A model generated the notes under the pieces. The model saw nothing but the letters and a program-made list of their open reading frames with translations. It was not told where the DNA came from and searched no databases. A DNA stretch of 64,000 bases from Collinsella sp. (GTDB taxonomy: Bacteria; Actinomycetota; Coriobacteriia; Coriobacteriales; Coriobacteriaceae). Positions within the stretch are counted from its first letter, which is position 1. The number at the start of each line of letters is the position of its first letter. A program made the translations under genes and the position numbers. Shown here in pieces: positions 15,381 to 24,246 of the stretch. Where the stretch lies: positions 5,652 through 69,651 of the forward strand of contig DXZW01000009.1 of NCBI GenBank assembly GCA_019419455.1, in the 5' to 3' direction.

Positions 15381-18170
15381 ATGGATGGTCCAAGCGTGAG
15401 TCTCGGCAGCAAACTATCCAACGCAAAGGTCTCCTTTGCGATATTCAAGCGCGACATTAAGCGACTGCTTGTGAACCCCGTCGCCTTGGTGGTTACCCTG
15501 GGCGTGTGCGTTATCCCCTCGCTGTATGCCTGGTACAACATCGTGGCAAACTGGGATCCGTACGGAAACACCCAAGGTATCAAGATTGCCATCGCCAACA
15601 ACGATCAGGGCACTCAGAATGACTTGGTGGGCGAGCTCAACGCGGGCGACCAGGTCGTCGATCAGCTCAAGGAGAACGATCAGCTGGGCTGGACCTTCGT
15701 CGATTCGGCCGCCGATGCCAAAGAGGGCGTCGAGAGTGGTGAGTACTATGCGGCCATCGTAATCCCCAAGAACTTCTCCGACAATCTTGTTTCGATGCTC
15801 GATGGCAATTACCATCAGCCGAAGCTCACCTATTACGTCAACGAGAAGAAGAGCGCTATTGCGCCCAAGGTCACCGACACTGGTGCCAATACCATCGAGG
15901 AGCAGATCAACTCGGAGTTTGTCTCCACGGTGGGCGAGACCGTCGCGGGCATTGCCAAAGATGCTGGCATCGACCTTAAAGACAAGGCGAACCAGACCCG
16001 GGATTCGCTGGCGGGCTCGGTGTCCGAGGCGTCTGATACCCTGGGCGAAGTACGCGATTCCATCGGCGACATGAACACCGCCATCGACAAGACGAGCAGC
16101 TCGATTGCTTCGGCCGATGCTGCGCTGGCGGGCCTGCAGGGGCAGGCGCCCTCTCTAACGCAGGCGATCTCCCAGGGCAACGACCTGCTGGGCGAGGCTC
16201 GCGCCACGGCGGGCAACTCTATCACCTCGCTCTCCAAGGCACTCTCGGAAGGTAGCCTTGCACTCACCAAGACGTCAGCCTCCGCGAACGCTGCGATTGG
16301 CAAGCTAACGGGTACGGTCACATCTACGACCACCCGCATCGACAACTCGCTCGAGTCTCTCCAGGCGACGATCGATCACAATAAGGCCGTTATCGGGCAC
16401 TTGGAGATTCTCGTTAATGACACGTCGACAGGTTCCGAGGAAATTGACGCGCGCATTGTATCGACCATCGATTCGCTTCGCGAGCAAAACCAGAAGCTGC
16501 AGAGCATCAAGGATGGCCTTTCTGCACAGTCGAGCGCCATGGCAAACGACGCTACGGCAATCTCGAACGCGAGCAACGCACTCAACGCGGCAATTCAGAC
16601 CGGTACGGCTAACCTCGGTCAGGCTCAGACCGATCTGGGTCAGAACGCACTTCCGAAGGCTTCGAGCGCGCTTGACTCCTTTGCCGCCGTTTCGGGCGAT
16701 TTGACCGGCATTGTGTCGGGTATGACCCCCACGATAGCGAGCGCGCGCGGCACGCTAGCGCAGCTCGACGCCACGCTCAAGCAGGCAAAGACCACGCTAT
16801 CCCAAACCGACGCCTCCCTTGCCAAGGTTCAGGACAAGCTCGCGACCGCCGCCAATGACATTGCGGCGCTGCAGACCTCTGAGTCTATGGGCGAGTTAGC
16901 CGACCTCATGGACGTCGACGTCAATGACGTGGCAGATTTCATGGCATCTCCGGTTGAGCTGACGTCCAAGTCAATCTATCCGGTCAAGAGCTTTGGCTCG
17001 GGCATCGCGCCCTTCTACACCAATCTGGCGCTGTGGGTGGGCGGCTATGTGCTCATCGCTATCTATAAACTCGAGGTCGACCGCGAGGGCATCGGTAGCT
17101 TTACGGCGCGTCAGGGCTACTTTGGCCGCTGGCTGCTGCTGGTGATCCTGGGCGCGTTCCAGGCCATTATCGTTACGGTGGGAGATTTGGTCATTGGCGT
17201 ACAGTGCGTTAACCCGCTGCTGTTCGTGCTGGGCGGCATCGCGATTTCATTCACCTACGTCAATATCATCTATGCGCTGTCCACCACGTTTAAGCATATC
17301 GGTAAAGCCATTGGCGTCATCCTCGTCATTGTGCAGATCCCCGGCTCGTCGGGCATGTATCCCATCGAGATGATGCCCGGCTTCTTCCAATGGCTGCATC
17401 CGCTGCTGCCCTTCACTTATGGCATCAACCTGCTGCGCGAGACCGTCGGTGGCATGTATTCGTTCAACTACCTGTTCAACCTGTGCGTCCTGGGCGTGTT
17501 CCTTGCCATCGCGCTCTTTATCGGTCTGCAGCTGCGCCCGTTGCTGCTCAACCTCAATCTGCTCTTTGATAAGCAGCTTTCCACGACGGGCCTAATGATC
17601 TGCGAGTCCAACGACCTACCGCGCCAGCGCTATTCGCTGCGCACGGCCATGCGCGTCATGCTCGATTCGGATTCGTACCGTCGCGAGCTGCTCGATCATG
17701 CCGTGGCGTTTGAGCATCGCTACCCGTACTACATCAAGGGCGGTTTTGCCGCCGTGGTAGGCGTGCAGGTTCTGCTCTTTGTGCTTTCGACGGTGCTCGA
17801 TATCGACAATAACGGCAAGATCATCCTGCTCGTTATCTGGATCATTTCGGTTATCGCCATCTGCGGCTGGCTCATCAACATCGAATACATCCGTGCGAGC
17901 CTCAATACCCAGATGCGTATCTCGGCGCTTTCGGACGAGGACCTTCGCCGCGAGATGCGCGAGCACACGGCGGCGATCCCTGCCGCCCGTCGCATGTTTG
18001 GTCTCAACGCCAGCGAGCGTGGCGCCAAGGGAGGCGAACAGCCTACGAGCCGTCTGCCGCATATCGGTGCGCATCGTAAGGCTCAAGATGCCGACGGCGC
18101 TGACAACGTAAACGGAAACGACGGGGACACCACCCCGCTTGGCAAGCACTCTAAAGGAGGTGAGGCATAA
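15381..18170 (+). CDS. YhgE/Pip-family membrane protein 1
   Basis: A large envelope protein of about 929 residues. It has one N-terminal membrane segment (VALVVTLGVCVIPSLYAWYN), then a long Ser/Thr/Ala-rich extracytoplasmic coiled-coil region of ~500 residues. A cluster of about six membrane segments follows, resembling ABC-2 permeases. This is the layout of YhgE/Pip proteins, which include phage-receptor proteins and YueB of type VII secretion. It carries an additional C-terminal part with two more membrane helices and a hydrophilic tail. The true start is uncertain: TTG 15312, ATG 15345, ATG 15381 and GTG 15396 are in frame, and no ribosome site is ideal. It is followed immediately by a paralogue. 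Confidence 0.83.
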   Translation: MDGPSVSLGSKLSNAKVSFAIFKRDIKRLLVNPVALVVTLGVCVIPSLYAWYNIVANWDPYGNTQGIKIAIANNDQGTQNDLVGELNAGDQVVDQLKENDQLGWTFVDSAADAKEGVESGEYYAAIVIPKNFSDNLVSMLDGNYHQPKLTYYVNEKKSAIAPKVTDTGANTIEEQINSEFVSTVGETVAGIAKDAGIDLKDKANQTRDSLAGSVSEASDTLGEVRDSIGDMNTAIDKTSSSIASADAALAGLQGQAPSLTQAISQGNDLLGEARATAGNSITSLSKALSEGSLALTKTSASANAAIGKLTGTVTSTTTRIDNSLESLQATIDHNKAVIGHLEILVNDTSTGSEEIDARIVSTIDSLREQNQKLQSIKDGLSAQSSAMANDATAISNASNALNAAIQTGTANLGQAQTDLGQNALPKASSALDSFAAVSGDLTGIVSGMTPTIASARGTLAQLDATLKQAKTTLSQTDASLAKVQDKLATAANDIAALQTSESMGELADLMDVDVNDVADFMASPVELTSKSIYPVKSFGSGIAPFYTNLALWVGGYVLIAIYKLEVDREGIGSFTARQGYFGRWLLLVILGAFQAIIVTVGDLVIGVQCVNPLLFVLGGIAISFTYVNIIYALSTTFKHIGKAIGVILVIVQIPGSSGMYPIEMMPGFFQWLHPLLPFTYGINLLRETVGGMYSFNYLFNLCVLGVFLAIALFIGLQLRPLLLNLNLLFDKQLSTTGLMICESNDLPRQRYSLRTAMRVMLDSDSYRRELLDHAVAFEHRYPYYIKGGFAAVVGVQVLLFVLSTVLDIDNNGKIILLVIWIISVIAICGWLINIEYIRASLNTQMRISALSDEDLRREMREHTAAIPAARRMFGLNASERGAKGGEQPTSRLPHIGAHRKAQDADGADNVNGNDGDTTPLGKHSKGGEA

Positions 18171-20360
18171 ATGAAAAACATCCTGCACCTGTTTAAGCGC
18201 GATGTCCAAAACGTGTCTCGCTCCGTGATCGGCATGGTCGTCGTGATGGGCCTGATCATCGTGCCATGTCTCTATGCATGGTTTAACATCGCCGGAAGCT
18301 GGGATCCCTACGGCAATACCGGCAACCTTAAGATTGCAGTGGTCAACACCGATGAGGGTTACGAGAGCGATCTGATTCCCGTCGAGGTCAACGTGGGCGA
18401 AAACGTAACCGCCACCCTGCGCGGCAACGAGAACTTCGACTGGGTCGTCCTCAACGACCGCGATAAGGCGATTGAGGGCGTTAAGTCGGGCGCGTACTAC
18501 GCTGCCGTCGTTATCCCTAAAACGTTTAGCGCCGACATGATGACGCTTTTCTCGACCGAGGTGAAGCACGCCGATATCGAGTTCTATGAGAACCAGAAGG
18601 CCAACGCCATCGCACAGATCGTGACTGAAAAGGGTTCGAGCGCCGTCCAGAGTCAGGTCAACGAGACCTTTACCAAGACCATCACGACCATCGGTCTTAA
18701 AACCGTGTCCAGCCTGCTCGACTACATGAGCACCGACCAAGTGAGCAACTTTATCGCCAACCTGTCCTCGACGCTGGGCGATTCGGTCCAGGACCTGCAG
18801 GACGTTCAGGCCAGCGCGACGTCGCTGGCGGGCATTTTGAGTTCCACGTCCGATTCGCTGACGTCGGCGGGCGGTATGCTCAAGCAGACGGGCACGGTCG
18901 ATGAGTCGACTAAGCAGCTGATGGAGCATGCCAAGAGCGGTATGAGCGATTCCAAGGAAGCGCTGAAGGACGCCAACGACGCCATCAACGCCGCGATTGA
19001 CGGAAGCGCGGGCTCGTTTGACAATGTGTCCGCCGAGCTTGCGAAGGCATTCGATGCCGCGAATCAACATGTGGACCTTACGGTGTCCCAGCTCAACGAT
19101 GCCGCGGCGGCGCTCAACACGCGTGCCGACGATATCGACGCCACTGCTGACCAGCTCCGCAGCTTTGCCGATCAGTTGACTGACGAAAAGCTCCAGGACA
19201 GCCTCAAGTCTGTGGCAACATCGCTGAGCAGAATCGCAGTGGAGTATCGCAATAACGCCAAGGACCTGACGGCAACCGCAAAGTCCCTTTCTGACGGCAT
19301 GGCAGAAGTTAACAAGTCGCGTGCCGAGGTCGATCAGGCAATCGCGGATGCCAAGGCTGGTATCTCGGGCGCCAAGTCCGACTACGATTCCACGTTCTCG
19401 GTTAAGGCCAAGGAGCTCAAGAAGACCATTTCGGGCGTTTTGGATTCGCTGAACAGCATCTCGGGCGACCTGGATAGCGCCGTAGACGGCTTGACCGACG
19501 CATCTGGTTCGCTGGCAAAGGGTCTCTCTAAGGCCGCAAGGCTGGTCAACAAGGCTTCCGATCAGCTGGGCGAGGCGTCGGACAAGATCAGCGCCTTTAA
19601 GGACGACCTCGACGGTGCCCTTATGTCGGACGATCTGGCCACGATCAAGACAATGATCGGCAACGATCCCGAGGGTCTGGCCGTGTCGCTTTCCGGTCCC
19701 GTCGCGCTCGACCGCAAACCGGTCTATCCGATCCGCAACTACGGTTCGGCCATGGCACCGTTCTACACGATTCTGTCGCTTTGGGTCGGCTCGATTGTAC
19801 TGGCGGCCATGATGAAGGTGTCGGTTGACGATGAGCTCATCAACGAGCTTATCCCCGTGCGCCTGCACGAGATCTACCTGGGCCGTTACCTGTTCTTTGG
19901 CGGTCTGGCGCTGCTGCAGGCAACGCTCGTGTGCGCGGGCGACATCCTGTTCTTTGGCATCCAGTGCGACAACCCGCTGCAATTTGTGCTGGCGGGCTGG
20001 ATCGCGAGTCTCGTGTTCTCCAATATCGTCTACACGCTTACGGTGTCGTTTGGCGATATCGGTAAGGCACTCGCCGTCGTGTTGCTGGTCATGCAGGTCG
20101 GCGGTTCGGGCGGCACGTTCCCCATCGAGATGACCGGCCCCGTGTTCCAGGCGATCTACCCGTTCCTGCCGTTTACCCACGGCATCAACGCCATGCATGC
20201 CGCCATGGCCGGCGCCTACCATATGGAGTACTGGATTGAGTTGGGTATCTTGGCGAGTTACCTGATTCCGTCGCTGGCCCTTGGCGTCGTCTTCCGCCGC
20301 CCGGTCATCAAAGCCAACGACTGGATCATCGAAAAGCTTGAAAGCACGAAGCTTATTTAG
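18171..20360 (+). CDS. YhgE/Pip-family membrane protein 2
   Basis: A 729-residue paralogue of the preceding protein, starting on the base after its stop codon behind a strong AAAGGAGGTG ribosome site. The shared core is clear: VPCLYAWFNIAGSWDPYGNT matches PSLYAWYNIVANWDPYGNT in gene 1, and both have YPIRNYGSAMAPFYT-type junctions before the C-terminal permease-like helices. It lacks the extra two-helix C-terminal part. Two such proteins probably form a heteromeric envelope complex. The substrate or role is unknown in this organism. Confidence 0.87.
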   Translation: MKNILHLFKRDVQNVSRSVIGMVVVMGLIIVPCLYAWFNIAGSWDPYGNTGNLKIAVVNTDEGYESDLIPVEVNVGENVTATLRGNENFDWVVLNDRDKAIEGVKSGAYYAAVVIPKTFSADMMTLFSTEVKHADIEFYENQKANAIAQIVTEKGSSAVQSQVNETFTKTITTIGLKTVSSLLDYMSTDQVSNFIANLSSTLGDSVQDLQDVQASATSLAGILSSTSDSLTSAGGMLKQTGTVDESTKQLMEHAKSGMSDSKEALKDANDAINAAIDGSAGSFDNVSAELAKAFDAANQHVDLTVSQLNDAAAALNTRADDIDATADQLRSFADQLTDEKLQDSLKSVATSLSRIAVEYRNNAKDLTATAKSLSDGMAEVNKSRAEVDQAIADAKAGISGAKSDYDSTFSVKAKELKKTISGVLDSLNSISGDLDSAVDGLTDASGSLAKGLSKAARLVNKASDQLGEASDKISAFKDDLDGALMSDDLATIKTMIGNDPEGLAVSLSGPVALDRKPVYPIRNYGSAMAPFYTILSLWVGSIVLAAMMKVSVDDELINELIPVRLHEIYLGRYLFFGGLALLQATLVCAGDILFFGIQCDNPLQFVLAGWIASLVFSNIVYTLTVSFGDIGKALAVVLLVMQVGGSGGTFPIEMTGPVFQAIYPFLPFTHGINAMHAAMAGAYHMEYWIELGILASYLIPSLALGVVFRRPVIKANDWIIEKLESTKLI

Positions 20361-20507
20361 TTACGCGGTTTTACCAAACCGCGTAACGGCTCGACGCTGC
20401 AAACGTCCCTAAGCGGCAATCTGACGTTCAATTTCAAGGGCGCGACCAGAAGGTCAGCGCCCTTCCATTTCACGTCACCTTGCTCGCTTAGGGGCGTTTT
20501 CGCTGAC
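20361..20507. repeat. Structured palindromic repeat, copy 2
   Basis: It begins with a perfect hairpin (TTACGCGGTTT/AAACCGCGTAA, 20361-20386) unlike that of copy 1 in sequence. The conserved unit at 20391-20507 follows. Its outer stem is fully paired where copy 1 has a mismatch (A-C in copy 1, A-T here), and the inner hairpin AAGGGCGC/GCGCCCTT replaces the inner hairpin of copy 1. Confidence 0.85.
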
Positions 20508-20588
20508 GTTGCCGGAACATCGAGGTTTTCTGTACCGACGCTTTAGCGTAGTGAATTGCGTGGGTTACTTGGTTGTTGCTACAGTAGC

Positions 20589-20622
20589 GGGGCGTACCGG
20601 GGGTCCGGTGCGCCCCGTTTTT
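20589..20622 (+). terminator. Terminator-like hairpin upstream of the EamA gene
   Basis: GGGGCGTACCGG pairs with CCGGTGCGCCCC, followed by TTTTTATTT. It lies just after a possible promoter (TTGCGT, 18 bases, TACAGT) and 72 bases before the ATG, so it could act as a leader element. Confidence 0.55.
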
Positions 20623-20693
20623 ATTTGACCATGAGGCGGCATGCGGTCACGCGCGTGCGGACACCACGCCCAGATTGAGCGCGAGGATGTTCC

Positions 20694-21677
20694 ATGGCCC
20701 AATACGCTGCCAACGAAATCGAAAACATGCCCGATAGCCCTGTAGCCCGTGAGGATTTGGGCGCGGGTGGTATTCCCCGGGGTGCCGGCGCACGCTCGCC
20801 GTTGTTCTGGAAAGTTCTACTGCTTTCGGTGGCGATTATCTGGGGCTACTCCTTTACCACTATGAAGGACGCACTCGACACCATTCCGGTGTTCGAGCTG
20901 GTCTACGTTCGCTTTCTCCCGGCTTCGCTGGTTATGTTCGCCATCTTCCGCAAACGCATCATCGCACACTTTAATGTTCGCAACCTTATCGTCGGGCTTG
21001 GTATGGGCGCACTTATGTGGGGCGCGTACGGTTTGCAGACGATTGGCCTGGCACAGACCACGGCGGGCAAGAGCGCGTTTTTGACGGGTACCTATTGCAT
21101 CCTCGTGCCGTTTGCGAGCTATGTTCTGAGCGGAGAAAGGCTTACCCGTTACAACTTGGGCGCTGCATTGCTGTGCCTGGCGGGCATTGGCCTGGTGGCA
21201 CTCGATAGCGTCGAGTTCAATGCTGGAGATGCCATCACGCTGGGCGGCGCGGTCTTCTTTGCTATCCAGATGGCGGTGACCGCCAAGTATGGCCGCAAGA
21301 TGGATATCAACGTCATCACGTTTTGGATGTTTGTGGGCAATGGCGTTTTGAGCTTAATCACGTCGCTACTATTCGAGACTCAGGCGCCTCTGTCCGTGTG
21401 GACGCCGAGTTTTATCGGCGTGATGGTCTTCCTCTCGGTGGGCTGCACGTGCGTGGCACTGCTCGTCCAAAACGTCGGTCTGGCGCACGTCCCGGCCTCG
21501 ACGGGCTCGCTGCTTCTTTCGATGGAGTCGCCCTCGGGTGTGCTGTTCTCGGTGTTGTTGATGGGGGAGGCGCTCACCTCGCGCCTGCTTTCCGGCTTTG
21601 CGCTCATCTTTTTGTCGATTATCTTGAGCGAGACGCATTTCGATTTCTTGCGCCGAAAATCACACCCGCATTTGTAA
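20694..21677 (+). CDS. EamA/DMT-family transporter
   Basis: A 327-residue integral membrane protein with about ten hydrophobic segments, forming two tandem EamA repeats. The first repeat starts near VAIIWGYSFTTMKDAL, with the family-typical W-G-x-x-F/T-T start. The repeat ends with LGAALLCLAGIGLVAL, and the second contains SLLLSMESPSGVLFSVLLMGE. Members export metabolites or drugs; the substrate cannot be deduced. A ~35-residue hydrophilic N-terminal extension precedes the first helix. GAGGAT lies upstream of the ATG. Confidence 0.88.
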   Translation: MAQYAANEIENMPDSPVAREDLGAGGIPRGAGARSPLFWKVLLLSVAIIWGYSFTTMKDALDTIPVFELVYVRFLPASLVMFAIFRKRIIAHFNVRNLIVGLGMGALMWGAYGLQTIGLAQTTAGKSAFLTGTYCILVPFASYVLSGERLTRYNLGAALLCLAGIGLVALDSVEFNAGDAITLGGAVFFAIQMAVTAKYGRKMDINVITFWMFVGNGVLSLITSLLFETQAPLSVWTPSFIGVMVFLSVGCTCVALLVQNVGLAHVPASTGSLLLSMESPSGVLFSVLLMGEALTSRLLSGFALIFLSIILSETHFDFLRRKSHPHL

Positions 21678-21689
21678 ACAACTTGTTGC

Positions 21690-21715
21690 GCCGCCCTCCC
21701 GGGGCGGCATTTTTT
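21690..21715 (+). terminator. Terminator after the EamA gene
   Basis: GCCGCCC pairs with GGGGCGGC and is followed by six T residues. Confidence 0.85.
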
Positions 21716-21741
21716 ATGTCATGCCCTTACAGTTGTACCTT

Positions 21742-21763
21742 GCACTTTACGCTGTCAAAGTGC
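21742..21763. promoter_or_regulatory. Inverted repeat upstream of the amidohydrolase gene
   Basis: GCACTTT and AAAGTGC form a perfect 7-bp inverted repeat with an 8-base gap, 31 bases before the ATG. It may be an operator or a leader hairpin. Confidence 0.4.
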
Positions 21764-21793
21764 GTGCTGCAAAAACGTTACTGGAGGGCATCT

Positions 21794-23095
21794 ATGGCAT
21801 CAGCTCTGTCCGATCTTCAACCGCAACCAGCGCCTCAGGCTACCGCAGCGGCGCAGACCGCTATCGGCGATGGTCTGGTCAAAGAAGCCCAGGCATTTGC
21901 CGGTGAGCTTGCCGCATGGCGCCACGATCTCCATCAGACGCCCGAGCTCGGTAACAATCTTCCGCAGACGTCTGCCTATATCCAGGCACGTCTGGACGAG
22001 ATGGACATTCCCCATACCACGCTTGTCGACGGCTCCTGTGTTGTTGGCCTGATCGGTGCCGGTGCGGCCGCGGCTGCTCAGGGCAATGGTACGTGCGCGG
22101 ACGAGCAAACCGGTACGGTTATCATGCTTCGCGGCGACATGGATGCCCTGCCCGTTGTCGAGGAATCGGGCGAGCCTTTCGCTTCCACCAACGGGTGCAT
22201 GCACGCTTGTGGCCACGATATGCATGCGACGGCGCTGCTCGGCGCGGCCCGTTTGCTCAAGGCCCGCGAGGCCGAGCTTGTCGACGCCAATGCCACCGTC
22301 AAACTGCTGTTCCAGCCGGGTGAGGAGACCTTTGAGGGAGCCCGCGCTGCCATCGCCGATGGCTTGCTGCAGAACCCGCGCCCCCAGGCTGCCTTTGCCA
22401 TGCACGTCAACAGCCAATCGCCGCTCGGCCTGGTGCTCTATGGGAGCCCGGCGCTTTCGGGCGTGTACGGTTTCCGCATCACGCTGCAGGGCAAGGGCGG
22501 CCATGGCTCGAGCCCCGAGATCTGCATCGACCCCATCACGGCCGGCGTCCATGTGCACCTGGCGCTCCAGGAGCTTATCTCCCGCGAGGTGCCAGCGGCC
22601 AAGGAAGTCGCACTTACCGTTGGTAAGTTCGCTGGCGGCTTGGCGGCCAACGTCATCCCCGACACCTGTGTGCTCGAGGGAACGCTGCGCGGCTTCGATG
22701 TCGAGCTCATGACTCATCTCAAGGAGCGTATCGCGGAGGTCGTCAACGGCGTTGCCGCAACATATCGTACGCCGGCAGCCATCGAGACGCTTTCGGACGT
22801 TCCGCCGCTCGTGCTCGACAGCGATATGACCCAGGCGTCGCTTGGCTACGTGGGCGCGGTGCTGCCCAAGGCTGCCTTCCTGCCGCTGTTCCACGCCATG
22901 GCGAGCGAGGACTTCGCGTTGATCTCGAGCGAGATCCCGAGTGCGTACTTTACCGTGGGCGCTGCCGTGACTGATACGGACGAGCACTTTGCTCAGCATC
23001 ATCCCAAGGCACGCTTTAGCGATACCGAGCTTCCCCTTGGCGCCGCGGCTTATGCCGCCGTCGCTCTCGGATACATTGCGGACCACAAGGAGTAA
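21794..23095 (+). CDS. M20-family amidohydrolase/peptidase
   Basis: A 433-residue cytoplasmic metallo-hydrolase of the M20D type (hippurate/IAA-amino acid hydrolase-like). Metal ligands are visible in GDMDALPV, NGCMHACGHDMHATALL and FQPGEETFEGA, with a late His in FHAMASEDFA. The frame is open far upstream, but the ATG at 21794 follows GGAGGG and excludes a ~157-residue run that overlaps the EamA gene in another frame. Likely substrates are N-acyl amino acids or small peptides. It was probably co-transcribed with the MFS gene that follows, now broken. Confidence 0.9.
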   Translation: MASALSDLQPQPAPQATAAAQTAIGDGLVKEAQAFAGELAAWRHDLHQTPELGNNLPQTSAYIQARLDEMDIPHTTLVDGSCVVGLIGAGAAAAAQGNGTCADEQTGTVIMLRGDMDALPVVEESGEPFASTNGCMHACGHDMHATALLGAARLLKAREAELVDANATVKLLFQPGEETFEGARAAIADGLLQNPRPQAAFAMHVNSQSPLGLVLYGSPALSGVYGFRITLQGKGGHGSSPEICIDPITAGVHVHLALQELISREVPAAKEVALTVGKFAGGLAANVIPDTCVLEGTLRGFDVELMTHLKERIAEVVNGVAATYRTPAAIETLSDVPPLVLDSDMTQASLGYVGAVLPKAAFLPLFHAMASEDFALISSEIPSAYFTVGAAVTDTDEHFAQHHPKARFSDTELPLGAAAYAAVALGYIADHKE

Positions 23096-23098
23096 TCC

Positions 23099-23943
23099 AT
23101 GTCCCAGCAACGTAAGTTCTTCCCCGGCTGGCTCGTGGTGGCCTCCAGCTTTGTGATCATGGCCACGTGCTACACGATTTTCGTTAACTGCATGACTATT
23201 CCTTCCGCACCAAGCCTTCCGAGATCGGCCTGAAGCCGCTCGGCGAGAACCCGGGCGATCCGTCCGTCTCGACGGCTGGCGACAAGGACGAGCACACGGC
23301 GCCCGAGGTTAGCGTCGGCTGGTCTCGTATCAAGAAGAGCCCGGCATTTTGGCTGCTTGTCGTCGCCTTCCTCTTTATGGGCTTGGTCAATGGCGCCATC
23401 CTGCCCAACCAGGTTACCAACATGACGAGTGTTACCGTCAACGGTGCCAAGATTGTCACGGGCGGCCACGATCCCATGTGGGCGGGTACCGTACTTTCGG
23501 CCTACATGGTCACCGTCGTTATTGCCAAGATTTCGCTCGGTGCGATCTATGACCGCTTTGGCCTGCGCTTTGGCAATATCCTTGGCTCCGTTGCGTGCAT
23601 TATCGCCTGCGTGGCGCTGTGTTTCCCGACGACGGACCTCGGTCCTATTGTCGCCGCTGTGAGCTTTGGTGTTGGAACGTGCATGGGCACCATCACGCCT
23701 ACCATCGCCGCGTCCAAGCAGTTTGGCATGGCCGACCTGGGTAAGGTCACGGGCACCATTACCTCGCTCGAGATGGTCGGCGGCACCGTGGGCGCCATTG
23801 TCTCGGGCGTGCTGTTCGATGCCACGGGCTCCTTTGCGAGCACCTGGATTGTGTGCCTGGCGTGCTCCGTGGTCATGCTCGTGTTCCTGCTGGCATCCGA
23901 GCCCATCGCCGCCAAGCTGCGCGCAAGCGTGGCGGGGGAGTAG
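23099..23943 (+). pseudogene. MFS transporter (OFA/OxlT-like), internally deleted
   Basis: The 5' part starts at ATG 23099, three bases after the amidohydrolase stop. It encodes a normal first helix (FFPGWLVVASSFVIMATCYTI, in part), then shifts frame and stops at 23231-23233. The sequence resumes in another frame at FRTKPSEIGLKPLGENPGD, the central cytoplasmic loop of such transporters, and continues through the last six helices to 23943. About 150 residues (helices 2-6) are missing. The break is a deletion that also shifts the frame. It could be strain-specific or an assembly error. Confidence 0.8.
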
Positions 23944-23976
23944 CGGGTCGCCGCCTATTCCTGTTTGCCTGTTCTG

Positions 23977-24042
23977 CCCGTGGCTGCCCTGGAAGCCGAA
24001 TGGATGCCCGTACTGTCATTCGGTTTCCAGGGCAGCCACGGG
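23977..24042. repeat. Long hairpin after the MFS pseudogene
   Basis: CCCGTGGCTGCCCTGGAA pairs with TTCCAGGGCAGCCACGGG, and the stem extends through CCGAATG/CATTCGG, giving about 26 bp around a 14-base loop. It is the first of three long hairpins in this 300-base gap. Confidence 0.75.
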
Positions 24043-24058
24043 TCTACGAAATGAGCTC

Positions 24059-24108
24059 TTTTCCTCCGTCCCCAAGGGATCACGTAATCCGAAGGGGACG
24101 GAGGAAAA
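24059..24108. repeat. Hairpin with GGGGACGGAGG arms
   Basis: TTTTCCTCCGTCCCC pairs with GGGGACGGAGGAAAA. The right arm and following GGGATCAC recur as a half copy near 60338-60362. Confidence 0.75.
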
Positions 24109-24122
24109 GGGATCACAAATAG

Positions 24123-24180
24123 CGGCGGCGCATCTGGCCGAACGAGTTCCCATACCCTCGTTCGGTCAGACACGCCGCCG
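24123..24180. repeat. Hairpin upstream of hisS
   Basis: CGGCGGCG pairs with CGCCGCCG, and CCGAACGAG with CTCGTTCGG, with small bulges. It ends 18 bases before the hisS -10, so it is probably a terminator or insulator rather than a leader element. No T-box features were seen. Confidence 0.65.
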
Positions 24181-24198
24181 CGTTGCTGCTTTGTGCCG

Positions 24199-24204
24199 TA
24201 TAAT
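24199..24204 (+). promoter_or_regulatory. -10 box for hisS
   Basis: A perfect TATAAT lies 43 bases upstream of the hisS ATG. No clear -35 was found. Confidence 0.55.
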
Positions 24205-24246
24205 GTCCACTACCTATGACGCGATACAAAAGAAAGGTGTTTGCCC

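Noticed and set aside
21323..21793. A longer N terminus for the M20 amidohydrolase
   Set aside because: The extension overlaps the EamA gene in another frame and its terminator. A good ribosome site precedes the ATG at 21794.
24181..24246. A T-box leader upstream of hisS or aspS
   Set aside because: No T-box consensus, specifier loop or paired antiterminator was found in either leader.
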